Assembly: GCA_002794735.1 (NCBI GenBank)
Contig: NBAZ01000002.1
Span: 2,108,001 to 2,172,000, forward strand
Direction of reading: 5' to 3'
DNA length: 64,000 nucleotides
Source of the DNA: Pyrrhoderma lamaoense
Taxonomy: Eukaryota > Basidiomycota > Agaricomycetes > Hymenochaetales > Hymenochaetaceae
The translations under genes and the position numbers were made by a program. Under the pieces are notes generated by a model, which was not told the DNA's origin, made no database searches, and saw only the letters and a program-made list of their open reading frames with translations. Positions 1 to 12,136 of this stretch are shown in pieces; position 1 is the stretch's first letter, and every line of letters begins with the position of its first letter.

Positions 1-897
1 TGAGCACGTCGTCTCTCAACACGGAAAGAGCCACGGGTACCCCATCTGATGGATAATTCTCGTTCACGAATTCGCCAAATTTCGACAAAAGCAACAGACC
101 ATAGCACAAGGAGGATAGAATAAATTGCGTTGTAAGGCATATGTAATAGATAAAAAGAAATTCCTAGGACTGCACAATAGATTAAAGAACGAGTGTAAGA
201 TGAGAGGAAGGCGAAGTATAGTGCAACGGCTTCTCCGAAACGGTCCCGAAGCCTGTCAAGAGTTGTGTTTGATAGTCCAAATCCGATTTGGCGACGTGTC
301 CAGCTTCGCACCCAGAGGTCATTAAATTCATGATCGTGTAGTGCAAAGACGCCTTCCACGCGAGACCAGATCTCATTGCCTGGATCTATACCAAGGCCAC
401 CGTCAAGAGGTGTTGAAGTAATGAATTCATATACAAGCCGTAGCCGATCAGACGGTGAGAGTGTTGTTGAATCAGTAAACGCCGAGGGGTCATGCGACTC
501 TGCCTGCTGGGTGAGGAGTTCTGCCACTGGCAACCCTCTGAGGAAGTCTGTGTATCTTCAGTTTTTGAAGGAGAAGTTATTCCTGTTATTTCATTGTGAT
601 TGTTCCACATCGCATCGATACGCACCTCTCGCGTTGCATGAGTTTTGAAAGGCGCTTCGGAGGAGCCCATACAAATACAAGTATTTGGCCATTCTTCTGT
701 CCACGCTTGCCACTGACGCGCATCCCTCCAACATTGCGCAATGTCTCAAGGAGCCTCAAATATTCTGCTTCAGCAGCCTCGGCAGCTGCATGTGCTTCAT
801 GCTTTGACAAGAATTTATGGTCATGAGTGGGACCAGCACGGAATACGATGACAAGATCTACGTCCGGGTTGGTAGGTGCCTGCTTTTGAGGCGACAT
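1..897 (-). CDS. Anoctamin/Ist2-like membrane protein, N-terminal part (partial)
   Basis: This is the 5' end of a gene reading off the left edge. Exon 1 (897-626) starts with MSPQ and gives a compact N-terminal domain with DLVIVFR and GQILVFVWAPP. A 70-bp intron (625-556, GTGCGT...AG) joins it in frame to exon 2, which begins RERYTDFLRG and is open to base 1. Exon 2 carries LSPSDRLRLVYEFITSTP, then ALHDHEFNDLWVRSW and DRFGEAVALYFAF. Two hydrophobic segments follow, ending in ELSIRWGTRGS. This order (ferredoxin-like N-domain, then TM1 and TM2) is that of fungal TMEM16/Ist2 proteins, which act as lipid scramblases or ER-plasma membrane tethers. The pore helices and C-terminal tail lie outside the window, so scramblase versus tether cannot be judged. 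I am sure of the family and less so of the function. Confidence 0.85.
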
Positions 898-3225
898 CAG
901 TACTGAATGCGTTGACGAGGCCTAGCGGGTGGTGGTCTATTTCAAAGAGCCGAGTAGTAGAAGGCAGCATTACCACCAGCATACAGGAGGCGTTGAGGCT
1001 TCCCTTCTTGATGTCATTATCTTACGTCATAGAATTGTACAAATAAACTCAAGCGTTGATCTTCACCTTCTGTGGTGGCCTTTGCTCCAGTAGCTTTATA
1101 TTTCTAGATCCGTGTGTTTATGTGTAAAATCAATAAAACTTTTCTCAGGGAACTGGTTTCGAATGGGTGATACGGATAACATCACTGCTAGTACTGTTCA
1201 TGCTCACGTTGGCTATCGGATATCATAAGAAGCCGATTTCTACTTGAGTATAATATCGCCCATGTATTTTATGATCCACGAGGCACAGTATAAACCTGAG
1301 GAAATTTCATTGAAATTGTGGACACCAGGCGAAAAAGGGTATCGGACTTTCTACATTGAAATGAGACGTCGGAAGAAGCACGGGGACTGATCGAAAAGGA
1401 GCTTGCATAGAGTTTCGAGTATTAAAAAAGTCTAGAAAAGTAGTTCCATCATTTGGACAGCCTTTGGTATAATTGGAACACCATTTGTGACTATTCTTAG
1501 CTGGTTCCCTTGTATTTTTAATGGTACGTGTACAAAAAGTATCGTAATAGTCATGTTACGAGGGAAAGTTGCGGATATAGATTGTGAGGAATTCATCTAA
1601 GACAAATAACCTTAACCTTACAACGATGACTCAGTTGATCTGGACCATGGCGCCTCCCCTGTCAGTCTTCTCCGTTCCACGTCGAACGGACAGGAACTAG
1701 GGTAACAATCGCACAAGCAGCCAATATAGTGGCTAGAAGCGGGTGTAGAGTGGCTTAGAATCCATATTACACACTAGCAAAAGAGTGAGCTAATTAAGTG
1801 GTCAGAAAGAAGATTTGGCGACAAACAGCGGCATGGTTTGTGCATGTGTTGTTGAAAGAATCTGGATAAGGATAAGACGGCGGAGAAGTGAAGAGAGCCG
1901 TTATGTATTGTAGGATCAGGGTACATGTACTTGTGAGAAAAAATGAAGAGTGAAGTAGGAACGGGAGTGAAGCCACGAAAGAGATGGACAAACAAATTTG
2001 TGGCTGATTTGTTAGAAGATGCTGACCGGTACTAGGGCCGGAGGTGGCATGATGAAACCTTGACAACGACCCATGGACGACCAATCAGGGAGGTCATCGT
2101 CCTGAAATAGTGGCCCTCTAGCTCATTTTTTAGAACTTCCCTGGACGCGTTTTATTTTTCTGTTTTACGCGTCTTGGACGACAGCGAGCTTGTAAATCAG
2201 TCGTTGTCGCCGTCTCGAAGCCGTGAACAGGAGGAGGAGAGGGAGAGGGAGGAACACTTCAATACAGTCACGTACAGTAACTTACATCCCGGCCTTGGCT
2301 TTCCTCCATCGGCACAAACCACCCCTCCCCCTCTACACAACACTCTCCCCTCAATCTCGTTCCCCTTCTTTCCCTCACTCCGTTCACAACACCCATCTCA
2401 TCTATCTCTACAATTTCCACATCCGTATCACTATTCCCAGCACACACTCTCACTTTAACGGTCTCCATTCACGACACGACATTTTTTTGCTCAATACGAT
2501 TACCATAATTTCCGACCCAGTCTGCTGACCTTTCCCCGCCATCAGAAGCAGCAATTTTATTTTGCGACGTCTAATTCAGTAGCTTTTTGACCTCATACGG
2601 TTCATTCCTGGTTGTTTCTACAGTCGTGTACGGAGGGAGGGACCAAAAAGACAATTGTTTATTCTTAATGTGAGTTTCTTACATTCCTTAAGCATTTCAA
2701 TCTTCTTTTCTTGCCATTATATGGTGTGAAGGCGAATTACAACTTAAGCATCCGCGAAGGAGGAACGTTAATTTTCATCCTTACTTACGTTGCCTTAAGC
2801 GTCGCTATGCAATTTCTCCAGAAATTCACTTTACTTATGACTATGTCTCGCTTCCTTGTTCGTTGATAAGCATGTTTCTATTCGATTTGATTGGTACCTT
2901 GTCCGTTCTTTCCCGTAAAGTGCCATGTTTTTAATTTACTGTGACGCCTGCTTCAGGCTTTTCTGTGCCGTTTGCTATCGCTGCGTCTTTTTGAAAGTTT
3001 GAAACTAACATACTTGCTTCTGGCACTGGCTGCCTACAGACTTTATTACACTCAAACACACAACATTCTTGTTTCATTATCTATAACTCGGATAAGAATT
3101 AGGCAAAATAGTCTACACTTAAATTTTTGAACGACGAGTGAACAAGGTGGGTTCTCGTACTAGATTCGTTTACTCGTTGTTCCCGATGTTTATGCACATA
3201 ATGATATAGCTTTGAAGACAAGTGT
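898..3225. promoter_or_regulatory. Intergenic region with pyrimidine-rich promoter/5' leader of the gene at 3226
   Basis: No gene is supported in these 2.3 kb. A CT-rich tract at about 2280-2450 (repeated CTCCC, TCTC and CACA) is typical of a basidiomycete core promoter with no TATA box. From about 2640 the sequence looks like a long 5' leader, with a possible leader intron opening at GTGAGT near 2671. The short open frames here overlap one another and show no codon bias or recognisable domain. Confidence 0.45.
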
Positions 3226-6200
3226 ATGGCCTTTTTCGCATCAAGCTCAAATGAGCGCTTGGTCAAACGTTCAGTATCTACTGATCGTCTTCGAGGGGCT
3301 CGTCCTCAGCCTGCTCGGTCCTCCAAACACAATACATCTACTCAGAAATACGTTGGCGCTGATGAGTTTGGTATGATAATTGATCCAAATTCTAACGATT
3401 CTCCGACCGTTGCGTCGGCATCACTTCATGTACCTAGTCCTTCACTAAGTACAACAAGCAGGGGTCGTAATTCTCCTAATGGATCGGGTAACGGCAGCTC
3501 TCGAACTGGATCCCGTAGTCCTAACCCCTCTCGCCGGAGAGCCGCCCTTCAAGAACACAGTACTGGTGAAGCTTCCAGCGCTCATTCACTTTCTCCATCA
3601 CCTGCTCCTTCATATGTCAACGAAGCGAGTAACAGTAGCAGCAGTAAAAAGGCCGAACGCGACCACGTATCTCGTGCTCGATCTTCTCCTGACCTGAAAG
3701 ATGCACCAAAGTCGCGCAGTCGTATGCGGTCGAACGAAGAACAAAGTACTGATATTAAGACCCCTATACGACCACCCCGGGGGCCACGGCCACAGAGCCC
3801 ATCCTTATCGCGACCAACTCAACTTAACACAACTAATATATCTGCCGCAACTGCATTTCCGGGACATTCCCCTGCTTCACACTCACATTCTTCATCTTCA
3901 TCTTCTCCGTTGACCCCTGCCCCTAATAATACGACTCGTCAGCGCTCTTCTCCTTCGACGGCATCGGCCCTGTGATACGGCGCGATGACGCTCTTACGCT
4001 TCCTATACGCACAACTGGTAGTAAACCACCTTGTGGGAATGTTTCCGACGGTTCTTATGGATCTCCGCTCTCCGAGGGTGGCGGGATGGAACTTAGTGGC
4101 ATGGGCTTTAGTATGAAACGGTTACTTTCTCGACCCGCAGATACGCCCTCGATCTCTTCATTTCATTCGAGTCACTCGACTACGGCGCAGGCGCAAGGTC
4201 GTGGTGCGGTGAGATCAGAACCAGATACGGAGTATGGGTATAATTCACTTGCACGGAGATGTCGGCTTGACACGAGCCCTATCCCGCATTCACCGTCTGT
4301 TTACTCCGTTAGTGGTGCAAGTTTGAATGAGCGTACGTCTCGAAGGGCAGGTTCTGAATCCGAGAACATGACTTTTGGGAGTCTAGGACGTTCACGTGGA
4401 CTGGAGTGGGGACATGTACTTAGCAAGCTGAACGACAGTGACAAGGACAATGGTGCACATGTACGGCAATACAGCTCATCCTTCTCACTCAGTTCTCCTT
4501 CTGAGGGTGCAAACCCTTATCCGATAAGTTTAGCACTCGAACGTGAACGGGCTGCACTTAGAGCGAATGCAAAAACAATGGCGGAGAATGGACGTCCACT
4601 AATTCAGTTGACAACAAGCGCTGTACGACGGTTTTCCGCACTTGGAGCACGAGATCTAGAATCCCCAGGGACAACCATAACATATGCGACACAATCGCCA
4701 GCATCTGTCTCCGCAGCGTCCACACCTAGTACGAGTTTGAGCTCCCGTCCGAATCCAAATTCACGCAATGGTCAGCGTGAGCCGATGGGTGTAACTCGCC
4801 GCGCTGATTCACCGCCACCTGTTGGTTTGACACCCGCCGAGATCGTTGCGCACACATATAAGCAACAAGAAAAGCGTCGTGCAGAGCTTGAGCAGAATGC
4901 ATCTGATCACCCCGAGAAGTTTCACGAGAGGTCACAACGAACTATACGCGCTAAAGATAGAGACAAAGATAAAGAAAGGGGTAAAATATCTATGCGCGAT
5001 GCAAACGTCATAACTATGAGTGAAGCGCAATCCAGTATTCGAAAACCGGGAGATATTGAAGAAGGTGGTGGCGACGGTGGCAATAACGCTTCAGATGCAC
5101 TTAGTTACAGGGGGCACGATCCAGACGAGGCGTCGGCACCATATTACACTGTGTTTGGTAACCCGGAGGGACGGATAGTGGCAATCGGCAATGGGCGAGA
5201 CAGCGCGTTTGGTTTATTTGAACGCGTACAAGAAAAGGCAAAAGCAACTGAAAAAGCTGTCATTGCCGAGATGACCTCGACGAGTATCACAACTGGAACA
5301 TCCGTTAATTATGTCAATGGGAAGACAGACGATAAATCTGGATCACCAATGACGCTGAGAAGAAAGTTATCTCGAAAGATGTCAGGGAAATTTAGGAAAG
5401 ACGAATTTTCACAGGAAAGACGTTTTCGATGGTCGGGAGCGAGCTCTGAGTGATCCTGTGGAAGAAAAAGAGGAACGTACTTCTGGAAGACCAAGTCTCA
5501 GCTTGAACACTACAACCACCTCATCGGGTAGAAGGTCTGCAACTATTCCTCGCGAGCGCCCGGGTCAGGTTTCTCGTCGAAACTCTCTAAAGATGTCACT
5601 GGACAGCTTCGTCGCCGTGCCGAGTTTAGATCCAAGTTCAGGTATGACGCTACCCACTGCAGCTAACGGGAGCTCGAAATCATTTGCTTCACGTCATAAC
5701 CACGTTTATGAGCGGGAGAGAAAAACGAGTGATTCGAGTTTACGACCAAAACAGAAATCCGATAAAATGAAGACGGAGAAAGAGAAGGAACAAGAAAGGG
5801 CAGATAAAGGAAAGTTTTGGGGTCTGGTGAAACGAATCAGCTCAAATACGCTGAAGGACAAGTACAGGCCTTCAGTCTCGGATATCCCTCCTGTTCCTGC
5901 TCTCCCAAGAGACCATTCAAGTGTAGAAGTAGGCGATCTTCATACAGGCCCAAGGAAATTAAAGGCGACCCGCCCATCGCTTTCCCACTCCCGGAGACCT
6001 TCAACCGCCCCCATGAACTCACTAAGCCCTGTTGAAGGGCGCTTCATTCTGCGCAAGAAAGCTTCAGTTTCTCAAACTTTAAGCATAGCAGAGAGCGACG
6101 TAGACGAATCGTGTCAGCTCGCTTCTTCGACGTCGGAGCAAATCAAACGTCTTTCAGCCGTTTCTCTAAACGACGCATCAGCAGCCTCAAACAAGTATTC

Positions 6201-7050
6201 AATTGGCGAGCATATTCTCCCTCCAGAAAAGCTTTACATGTTTGGTGATCTCAACTTTACTTTCGGTGAAAATGAAGAACCAAAATCGCCTATTGATAGT
6301 ACTGGTTTGTTCTATGGTGAAAGCAACTCTAGCCACCAAGCACTGCCTGTGCCGCCCCGACGCGCAGGACAACTGAAACTTGATGATGACAGTCGTTCTG
6401 CATCGCCGACTATACCCACTTTTTCTGCTGATAACCCTATAAACACATTCGGGTTCCGGAATCGGTCTGGTACCACAACAACTGCTCGTCCGACCCCTGT
6501 ATTCCCCGACATGGACTTTGGAGAAATGCCAAAATCAACTGATTCCCTTCCTTTATCACGCATCGCATCCTCTTCGGAGCCCCCTCCTCGCCCCCCTCGT
6601 AGTACTCGCCGCGGTCCTGCCGCACCTAGCATATCCCAATCATCTCATTCATCGCATTCTCCAGACCCATCGATCGCCAAAATAACGCTGGGAGATCGGG
6701 GATCGATCGGTAGAGTTAGTCAAGCCTCTACTGCGCGACCCAACACGCCGCATAATACGGGTGTGGAATCTCCTTCATCCTCTCCCCCACCCTTGCTCGA
6801 TTCCCAGTCACCAATCAGTATGACTGATTCAAATTCAAGTTCGTTAACTTTTAGGGATCTGAGTGCTCCTGGAGGTAAAGTGGTCTGGTCAGAAAAGGAG
6901 AAATTAGATAAATGGGATGAACTTCTTGATCGTAGTGAACGTGCGGGCGGGACACTGCATGTTGGCTTTGGAGGGCTGATGTCCGATCATCTTCGAGAAT
7001 CTACATTCGAACCTACTCATGATACGCTTTCTCTGTATTCTGAATTCTAG
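3226..7050 (+). CDS. Long Ser/Pro/Arg-rich hypothetical protein (three ORFs, two frame breaks)
   Basis: Three abutting open frames (3226-3975, 3972-5453, 5458-7050) read as one protein of about 1270 residues. It is very rich in Ser, Pro, Arg and Thr and has no catalytic domain I recognise. Visible islands are a basic SRKMSGKFRK stretch near 5370, KGKFWGLVKRISSNTLKDKY near 5810, several PPxPP/PPRPPR proline motifs, and a better-conserved C-terminus (GGKVVWSEKEKLDKWDELL to SLYSEF). The first break disappears if CCC at 3968-3970 had one more C. The second disappears if TTTT at 5423-5426 had one fewer T, or if 5366-5414 is a 49-bp intron. A long intron ending at TCGTCAG (3942), with a good CTAAT branch site, is another reading of the first break. 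Low complexity suggests a disordered scaffold or signalling adaptor; this is inference. Confidence 0.6.
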
Positions 7051-7806
7051 AAATTTGAACTCTTCACGGTCCTTTTTTTAAGTCTTCAACTTCATTTTTT
7101 CAACAATGTTTGAAATTGCATTTTCAGTTTTCATTTTTTTTCTTTAACGTGCATTTCCTGCTTTCCTGTTTCCTGTTTTGTTTTTTCTTCCACCTTCGAT
7201 CTTATCATCTTTACATTGCATTTGGTTTTCTTTCTCTTTAACAATTACAATTTTTTTGTTTGTGTTCCTCTTACTTCAATGTTTTAGCATGTTCGATTTT
7301 CAATTTGGCGCATAGTTTCTTCTTCTTCTTTAATACTTAGTATCTTAATCTTAATCATCCAGTCACTTCCTTTTGCCTACTTCTTCCATCTGTTATTTTC
7401 CTTCTTGACGCCTACTCTCATTGACTTGTATCCGATGCAACCACTTCTGCGTTTTATTCCGCATACCCTCGGTAACAAATCCGCCTTCTTTACTGCGTAT
7501 CACTTTACATAAAATCTTGTATATTCTTGGTACATTATCTGTTCTCACTGTAAAGGAATACAAGACGAGAAACATGTTTATTTTTGTCTGCATGATTGTG
7601 TCAGACCCTCGGTTGATTAAATTAAGAGTTTGCTGCTATTATTACATGTAAAATAAAGAGCATATTTGTATTAATGTTGTGATTCGTACGCGCCGTGGAC
7701 ACTACGTGTCATACATAAACCACACTCCCATTCCTATTCATTTCTTTCTCACCCGATTTCTTTGTCTTTTTTATCGTCCTGTCTCTATACACTCGATTGC
7801 TCTACC
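7051..7806. other. T-rich 3' UTR/terminator zone and promoter of the next gene
   Basis: From 7060 to about 7340 the sequence is strongly T-rich (TTTTTTT runs, TTTCTTT repeats), as in a fungal 3' UTR and polyadenylation zone. From about 7700 it becomes C/T-rich before the start codon at 7807. No gene is supported. Confidence 0.4.
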
Positions 7807-9377
7807 ATGGGTATTGTACAAAGCTCAGTTACTCCAGAACTAGCCATTGCAGGTGCACTAGTTGCCGGTTCAGCGGCGTATGGTGTCTACACGCGTTCAA
7901 CAGACCACAAAAGGCCTGATAACGAGTCGTCCAACGCGTTTGGCGATAAAAATGGCTTGGAAAGGCCACAGGAATCTAAAAGCAGCATTACTGCAGCTTC
8001 GGAAGACAAAAGAAAGGAAAAGGAAAGAAGAAGGGAGGAAGCAAGGCTTCGGGCGCTGGCGCCAGCGATGCAGAGTTTGAGAAGGTTATCGCGGAGGCGA
8101 AAAAGAAGAATGAAACTGCCATCGCTATTGAAGAGTCTAAGATCCGTGTAACTTCACTTCCGGATGTCGTTCCTGGAGCATTTGACCAACAAGGGGCAGT
8201 ATCGAGTGAAGCAGAAGGCAGTGGAAAGAAGGCACGTAAGAAGAAGGCGAAGAAGACACCTACAACATCGACTCTAGCCGCCTCTTCCAGCACCGTTGTA
8301 GACCCTCCATCTGTTGTCTCTGGGCCTGTTGAGACCTCCGAACCTGTAGAAGCTCCTCGACCTACAAAGAAAGAGAAGAAAAAGAAGAGTACAAAGCCCA
8401 CTGCTACGCAACCTGCTTCGGTGACTCAAGCAAACTCAAACATAAAGCCCGGAGCATCGAGCTCGGTCAAGACTTCACAAGCTGCGGCCTCGGCAGCGTC
8501 TTCGCAAATGCTTGGAATGAGTGTTACTCTAAGTGACGCTCCAGAGGATGAAAGTTGGACACGTGTTTCAACACGTAAGAAAGGAGGGCCTTCAGTCAAG
8601 CCAGCTCCCTCTACGGAAGGCGAACTCTTGACAAGCGACACGAATATCACTACGAGTGTCACCGATCAGGACAATGATAATACTGAAGACGAGGGTAGTG
8701 TCCAGGACCTTGAGAACAATAAAACGTTCGCAGAGCGAATGCTACCTCGTCCCCGGAAGACGGGAGTTGAAGAGTAAGTTATTCCACGCGATTGCCTACC
8801 CTTACTTATTTATATATCAGCTAATGTTTATTATATCTTTGATATAGCATGGAGGATGAACCTCTGCAACCCACTTTGTCACGCGTCATGCGAGTGAAGC
8901 CTGCGCCGGGCCAAAAGCCAGCGAAGGGCTTTTCATGGGGTGACTATGAAGAGTACAATCAAGGAGAGGACGGTACAAGTGCAGATGGTGACTCAGATGA
9001 TGCTTGGGAGGAAGTTAAGAGCAAAAAGAAAAGTATGAACATATGTTTATACTTTTATAATATGTATTAACTGTGTCTTCCTAACAGAACAAGATCGATC
9101 AACACTAGCTTCTTCCGTTGACTCTCTTGGTAAATCCGCCCACAAGAGCACCGCTTCAGAAACACTGACAAAACGTCAGCGACAAAATGCGAATCGGTAC
9201 GAACTCATAAAGGCGGAGAAGGATGCTCAAGAAAAAGATAGGCAGGATCGCCTGGCAAAACATAAGCGTGAACTTGAACGATCGCACATTGCAGAACAAT
9301 ACGCTAGTAGTGGAAAGAAGAACCTTAGCGGTGGTATGCAGGCTGTTGTAGAAGACGGAAAGCTGTTATGGGAGTAA
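7807..9377 (+). CDS. Conserved basidiomycete Lys-rich membrane-anchored protein of unknown function
   Basis: The N-terminus (MGIVQSSVTPELAIAGALVA) is a short hydrophobic segment that could anchor the protein in a membrane. It is followed by long Lys/Ala/Ser-rich charged stretches, an ESWTRVSTRK motif, ERMLPRPRKTG, a Trp-containing acidic motif (KGFSWGDYEEY) and a basic coiled-coil-like end (KHKRELERSHIAEQY). It terminates in GGMQAVVEDGKLLWE. Introns at 8774-8847 (GTAAGT...ATAG) and 9033-9087 (GTATGA...CTAACAG) join the exons in frame. The frame is lost once, at GACAAAAG (8008-8011). One more A there gives a smooth GKGKKKGG lysine tract into SDAEFEKVIAEAKKK. A 59-bp intron at 7938-7996 would also fit but has a poor donor. 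From memory, proteins with this layout are common in Agaricomycetes, but I know no function for them. Confidence 0.7.
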
Positions 9378-9649
9378 AAAAAGTATCCCCCTAAATGCTA
9401 GCCAAGTATCAAATCATCTATCATAACTTTAGTTCCATACCCTTCCTCCTTGTATTGCTATGTAAATTGCTTTCAATTCTGTTCTTGGATTTCATTGTCT
9501 TGTCTGGAATTTTCTTTCATTTTTCCCTTACAATTCTTATGTAGACTTTGAATATCACTCTTGTGTTTACTAGTATCTTATGATCCTTTTTTATGTGTGT
9601 GCTGTTTAATCTAATACAACATGTTAGTTCAGGTACTTTTTATCATTAT

Positions 9650-10039
9650 TTAGTTTCTGGAGAGATCCCAATACTGTTTCCGAATTATCTTAACATCGCT
9701 ACTAGTAGCCTTACTAGTTTTTTTGTTTGATTTGTTTCCTTTCTTCTCCCATGAGCTCAGTAAACCCTCAGTAGTTGCCAAATGCTTTTTTACTATCCGT
9801 AAGTCTCTCTCTTTCCTTTTTATATCATCTCGAGACAAACAATTTTCTCGGGATAGTTCATTGATCGAACTCTTACAAATCTCTTTTATCCGAGTGGTCG
9901 ATATGAAATAACTTTCCGCTTCTGGTATTCTGTCAGCCAATCTCTGCAGTTCTGGTGTAAGAATGGTCTTCTTCTGTGTAGGAGTTGTGTTACTCTTAGA
10001 AATAAGTGGGTCTCGCCAAGTTATTGTAGTCATTGCCAT
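9650..10039 (-). CDS. Small intronless orphan protein, 129 aa (member 1 of a pair)
   Basis: A single uninterrupted frame of 129 residues, Lys/Ser-rich, with no signal peptide, membrane segment or domain I recognise. It has a TPELQRLADRIPEAESYFIS core, a conserved-looking Cys 12 residues after SYF, and a C-terminal region (IVKKHLATTEGLLSSWEKK...KQYWDL) predicted to be helical or coiled coil. It shares this layout with the next minus-strand gene (10490-10951). The ORF is long for AT-rich intergenic DNA and the ATG context is acceptable. No second exon is needed. The function is unknown, and I cannot rule out a chance ORF. Confidence 0.5.
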   Translation of the reverse strand: MAMTTITWRDPLISKSNTTPTQKKTILTPELQRLADRIPEAESYFISTTRIKEICKSSINELSRENCLSRDDIKRKERDLRIVKKHLATTEGLLSSWEKKGNKSNKKTSKATSSDVKIIRKQYWDLSRN

Positions 10040-10489
10040 TTCTGTTACAGAGCATCACAGTGAGGGGATGCAGAAAAGGGAGAAGAAATCGTTCATGTCA
10101 TGAAAAGAAGCATTTATATTGATCTGCCCCCTAACGAAATGTGCAAAGTGCTTCTGGGGAAGAAGCAAATCAGAGTACGGAATTCACCACAACAAGATCT
10201 GAGATTGTAAGAAAAATCATGTCACAGCAGCAAAATAACACGACTGAGAGCGTTTTGTATGATACACGAAGTAGCTAAACGTCGGTGCCCAGTTGGATAT
10301 GATCAGGAGCGATCACACGGCACTGGATATTTGGATCGATGAAATCGATACCTTGAATATAAGCAAGTTATTGTTTCGAGACACCTGAGAAAACAAATGG
10401 GGATCGCCTTATATAATATATGTATGTAAATTACATCAAAAGCTGGATAAAAGTTACCTGATAGTACGTGCTACACCTTTTTGGATTTA
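10040..10489. other. Spacer between the two orphan genes
   Basis: AT-rich 450-bp spacer holding the 3' end of the 10490 gene and the promoter of the 9650 gene. I see no further gene, repeat or clear TATA element. Confidence 0.35.
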
Positions 10490-10951
10490 TCACCAAATGA
10501 ACTTTTTTTCTAAGTTTTTGTATTCTGACCTCACATTAGAAACTAACTGTTTTCTACTCATGGTGCTAGAGTTGACTGATAGATCCTTCTCTACCTTACG
10601 GAAGGTTTTAAGTACTGCTTGTATTTCAGAGATTTGGCTTCGAACAATTCCTAAGGCTTTCGAGTCCGGACTCGTTTTTTGAGTACCCTTGGAAGCTTGT
10701 AACTCTCTTTTGCAAGCCAGACACTGTCCTTCCAGTGTAAACATTGAGACAAAGTATGATTTTGTGTCAGGTGCGAAGCTTATCACATGACCAAATTCGG
10801 CCAAAGCTTTCTCACTAGCCCAATTCTCCGACGAGTAAACAGTTATTGAAGCACAGTTGATAGGGGTACGAGCCACGAGCTTAGTACTAGCAGCTGCCTT
10901 AAGCGCCAGTGCCAACCTTGGAGGTGTCTGTACAGAGGGATTGCGGGACAT
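10490..10951 (-). CDS. Small intronless orphan protein, 153 aa (member 2 of a pair)
   Basis: A single 153-codon frame starting MSRNPSVQTPPRLAL. The N-terminal half is mixed, with WASEKALAEFGHVISF. It is followed by SYFVS, a CLAC motif 11-14 residues after SYF, and a helical C-terminal half (ALGIVRSQISEIQAVLKTF, then EYKNLEKK). The order SYF(I/V)S, Cys, EL, IV(K/R), Leu-rich helix, basic end matches the neighbour at 9650-10039, so I think they are diverged tandem duplicates. No signal peptide or membrane span is visible, and the gene has no intron in an intron-rich region. The function is unknown. Confidence 0.55.
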   Translation of the reverse strand: MSRNPSVQTPPRLALALKAAASTKLVARTPINCASITVYSSENWASEKALAEFGHVISFAPDTKSYFVSMFTLEGQCLACKRELQASKGTQKTSPDSKALGIVRSQISEIQAVLKTFRKVEKDLSVNSSTMSRKQLVSNVRSEYKNLEKKFIW

Positions 10952-12136
10952 CTTAGAAAATGGGGGCGAGCCATTAAAATGTATAGCTAGATAAGTATAT
11001 ATGCTTTATGAAAGGTAATTTACGCTCCAATTTGCAGAGATACTAATTAATCTCTTTCACTTTGCTTGATCATAATGCTGAAGGAGGAATGGCCTTAGTG
11101 ATATGAATCTTGATGGTACTATTTAATAGAATTAAGCATCTTTACAGTGCCGGAGTTAGTAAATAGATTTGAATACTAAGTTGACACACCCGTAAACTTG
11201 TTTTCATATTAACCTCTCCGTATATCATAGCCTGTGAATATGCTGAACTAGTCATCAGGGCGAAACAGTGCCGTAGTTCTCTGATCAGAGCTGATCCTAA
11301 GACAGCATCCTAATACAGCTTTTCAGAGAAGGTAAGCTAGGGGTATGCCCGGGTATGCGTCTCTGTTGCACTCACCTTTGCTCAATAATTCCTTTATGTT
11401 GAGCAAACTAGTATTCTACGACTCATATATCCTCACCTTCAGATAGATAAATGTTTAAAAAATAACATCACAACTTAGTTTGCGCATAGAGTTCAAGCCT
11501 GTGCGTCACGTAAAGCAAACAATCTACTTTCACTTGCTGGGGCCCTTCATTTTTTGTAGTGAATCCGCCACATTTGGCAGTAGTGATTGATACTATCACT
11601 GTCCTAAAGGGTCAGAGGGCATTCTTTCGTGATTATTCCCTCTGACCGCTGTAAATACTGTGTTTTACCATGACTTTCGGGTCATATACTATGAAAAAGG
11701 GGGGACGATTGAACAACTTGATCGAGAGAAGCCATAGGTGATAAATACGCTTCGCAATCTGTATTAGTGTATGCGTGTGAGAATAATGACTAAGCCGGTA
11801 ATAGACCCATTAGTCGACTTCAGATGCGTCTGATGATGCGTGCGATCCACGCGGCTCAGACTTGAGCTTCAAAACGTTTGGGGAGACTGTGCAAGACTGT
11901 GCCGCAGAATTATCAACAGTTCTGTTACCATAGGTATCATCAGTGGGCGCGAAATAAATTAAATACGTTCTCATAAATCAATTCCGCAGAGCTTCCACCT
12001 TGAGTCATTGTCATCCTTAACCGTCCGGGGTATATAAGACCGTAGAAAAAAAAACCCCAAGAGCCAACAAATCAAACACCTCTATATCAAGTTCTTTGCA
12101 ACCTTCTTCTTCCTAAGAAACCAAGTATCATCAAAT
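10952..12136. other. Gene-poor stretch and TATA promoter of the MAPEG gene
   Basis: 1.2 kb without a supportable gene. The right end holds a clear core promoter: TATATAAG at 12031-12038, about 100 bp before the ATG at 12137. The rest is AT-rich unique sequence with no repeat I can make out. Confidence 0.4.
12031..12038 (+). promoter_or_regulatory. TATA box of the MAPEG gene
   Basis: TATATAAG follows a GC-rich CCGTCCGGGG block and lies 99 bp upstream of the start codon at 12137, leaving a leader of about 65-70 bases. It is among the clearest TATA elements in the window. Confidence 0.6.

Noticed and set aside
7988..8401. Minus-strand 137-codon hydrophobic ORF
   Set aside because: Antisense of Lys/Ala-rich coding sequence; Phe and Ala runs come from AAG/GCN codons on the other strand.
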